Positions 62,935-64,000 of a DNA stretch of 64,000 nt are shown in pieces. The notes under the pieces are model-generated. The model was not told the DNA's origin. It worked only from the letters and a program-made list of their open reading frames with translations, and searched no databases. Position numbers and translations under genes: made by a program. Position 1 is the first letter of the stretch. Each line of letters opens with the position of its first letter. The stretch is from contig JAUICV010000001.1 in assembly GCA_030427725.1 (NCBI GenBank), positions 731,298-795,297 of the forward strand, written 5' to 3'. This stretch comes from Chlamydiia bacterium. GTDB taxonomy: Bacteria; Chlamydiota; Chlamydiia; Chlamydiales; GCA-2402025.

Positions 62935-63900
62935 CTACACTAGATTAGCTTGAATCTCTTCCGTATACTTTCCGATTTTTCTGTATTTTTCATAACGAAG
63001 GTCTACTAAAGCATCAACCCTGGCTTTTGCTAAGGCTTGAAGATTTTTAACGATGGAGTTTTTAGTATTTTCAAACGTAACCGTAGGATCGTGATGGGCA
63101 CCACCTAATGGTTCTTCTATCATCTCATCTACGATATCTAACTTCATTAGATCCTCTACATGTAGCTTTAAAGCTTTTGAAGCTGTTTCTTTCATTGCTG
63201 CATCTTTCCACAAAATAGAAGCGCATCCTTCAGGAGAAATCACTGAGTAATAAGAGTGCTCTAACATAATAATCTTATCAGTCACCCCTATCCCCAAAGC
63301 TCCACCAGAACAACCCTCTCCAATAACAACTGATATCGTAGGGGTTTTTAGTTTTGCCATTTCAAATAAGTTTAAAGCTATAGCCCAACCTTGCCCTCTT
63401 TCTTCTGCTTCTAATCCTGGATAAGCTCCAGGAGTGTCTATGAAACAAACAACAGGTAAATGAAATTTTTCAGCAAGTTTCATAACTCTTAAAGCTTTTC
63501 GGTATCCCTCGGGGTAAGGCATCCCAAAGTTTCTATAAAGCCTAGAGTCTGTATCAGCTCCTTTTTCTTGAGCTATGATGACACACTTGATGCCACCAAT
63601 TGTTCCAAAACCTGCTAAAATAGCATGATCATCTCTATAGAGCCGATCACCGTGGATTTCTGTAAAATCCTCAACGATATTTTTTATATAGTCGTAAGAT
63701 TTTGGTCGATCTGGGTGTCTACAGATAGAAACTCTTTCAGCAGCAGAGAGTTTCGAATAAACCTTCTTTTTTAGCTCTTCAACTTTCTCTTCTAGAGAAG
63801 TTATTTCTTCTTGAGACCAAATAAGGTTTTCTTCATTTTGCTCTTTAAGCTGCTTTAACGTCTTCTCAGACTCGAAAATTTGTTTCTCATGATCTAGCAT
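62935..63900 (-). CDS. accA: Acetyl-CoA carboxylase carboxyltransferase alpha subunit
   Basis: AccA with AccD carboxylates acetyl-CoA to malonyl-CoA, the substrate of FabD. Family blocks are RVSICRHPDRPKSYDYI, FGMPYPEGYRKALR, FIDTPGAYPGLEAEERGQ and the GEGCSGGALGIG oxyanion region. Length is 321. AAGGAG lies a few bases before the ATG. The next gene upstream on the same strand ends 12 bases before it. Confidence 0.95.
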   Translation of the reverse strand: MLDHEKQIFESEKTLKQLKEQNEENLIWSQEEITSLEEKVEELKKKVYSKLSAAERVSICRHPDRPKSYDYIKNIVEDFTEIHGDRLYRDDHAILAGFGTIGGIKCVIIAQEKGADTDSRLYRNFGMPYPEGYRKALRVMKLAEKFHLPVVCFIDTPGAYPGLEAEERGQGWAIALNLFEMAKLKTPTISVVIGEGCSGGALGIGVTDKIIMLEHSYYSVISPEGCASILWKDAAMKETASKALKLHVEDLMKLDIVDEMIEEPLGGAHHDPTVTFENTKNSIVKNLQALAKARVDALVDLRYEKYRKIGKYTEEIQANLV

Positions 63901-63912
63901 TTCATTTGCTCC

Positions 63913-64000
63913 TTAATTTTCAAGTGGATCTTGCCACTCTTTTCCAGGTAATTTTGCCTGGTCAAATGATTTAACAATGTCAACAACTGTTGGTTTTGTA
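63913..64000 (-). CDS. 3' end of an unidentified gene upstream of accA
   Basis: The minus strand is open from the window edge to a TAA at 63913-63915, reading KPTVVDIVKSFDQAKLPGKE and WQDPLEN. The stop is 12 bases before the accA start, so both genes probably share a transcript. Too little is visible to name it. Confidence 0.5.
   Translation of the reverse strand, partial: TKPTVVDIVKSFDQAKLPGKEWQDPLEN

Overview
The window is a piece of chromosome from a member of the Chlamydiae outside the classical Chlamydiaceae, i.e. an environmental chlamydia living in amoebae, arthropods or other eukaryotic hosts. Three things point there. (1) UvrA is a double-length protein of about 1880 residues with four ATPase sites, a chlamydial hallmark. 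(2) Several blocks follow the gene order I know from Chlamydia trachomatis: pyk-uvrA, ssb-pepA, trxB/acpS, acpP-fabG-fabD-fabH / recR-bamA-skp-lpxD followed by pdhA-pdhB-pdhC, and dnaQ ... msbA-accA. (3) There are host-directed domains: a SET-domain protein, an F-box protein and an LRR-NEL ubiquitin ligase. The DNA is AT-rich. The lineage cannot be fixed below phylum or order without a database search.

Layout. 1-4891: lipopolysaccharide and core genes (5'-cut glycosyltransferase, late lipid A acyltransferase, RsmE) and pyruvate kinase. 5114-7692: an Rhs polymorphic-toxin locus inserted between pyk and uvrA, with one intact toxin, two mosaic immunity-like genes and a leftover tip of a displaced toxin. 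7799-18052: uvrA, an ASCH protein, a candidate secreted protein, the SRP RNA, an outer-membrane protein, a small hypothetical and mazG. 18204-22862: a 1552-residue protein of unknown function. 22995-28407: a small lipoprotein, a DRTGG/BioD-like ATPase, then a minus-strand run ssb-pepA-rluA-type gene-heptosyltransferase. 28745-37301: an unknown 605-residue protein, lgt, a PIN/TRAM membrane nuclease, acpS, an outer-membrane protein, trxB and an F-box protein. 37530-41396: a spermidine/putrescine ABC transporter, potABCD. 41450-49411: fatty-acid synthesis cluster, recR, and the envelope cluster bamA-skp-lpxD. 49498-54813: an accessory insert with CorA, the SET protein, the NEL effector with a remnant of a second copy, a GAMT-like methyltransferase and a secreted carbonic anhydrase. 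54885-64000: pyruvate dehydrogenase, a 55-residue lipoprotein, a DnaQ-family exonuclease, a sugar epimerase, MsbA, an unknown protein, accA and the end of one more gene.

How the genes work together. Most of the window is envelope construction: lipid A and core (htrB, lpxD, msbA, heptosyltransferase, WaaG-like), outer-membrane assembly (bamA, skp), lipoprotein maturation (lgt) and acyl chains (acpP, acpS, fabDGH, accA, pdhABC feeding acetyl-CoA). Between these conserved blocks sit host- or competitor-directed genes, several preceded by long very AT-rich leaders. The most striking are the Rhs toxin-immunity locus with a fossil toxin tip, and the NEL-type ubiquitin ligase with a fossil 3' end of a paralogue. 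Five convergent gene pairs overlap at their 3' ends; no tRNA, rRNA, CRISPR array or intact insertion sequence was recognised.
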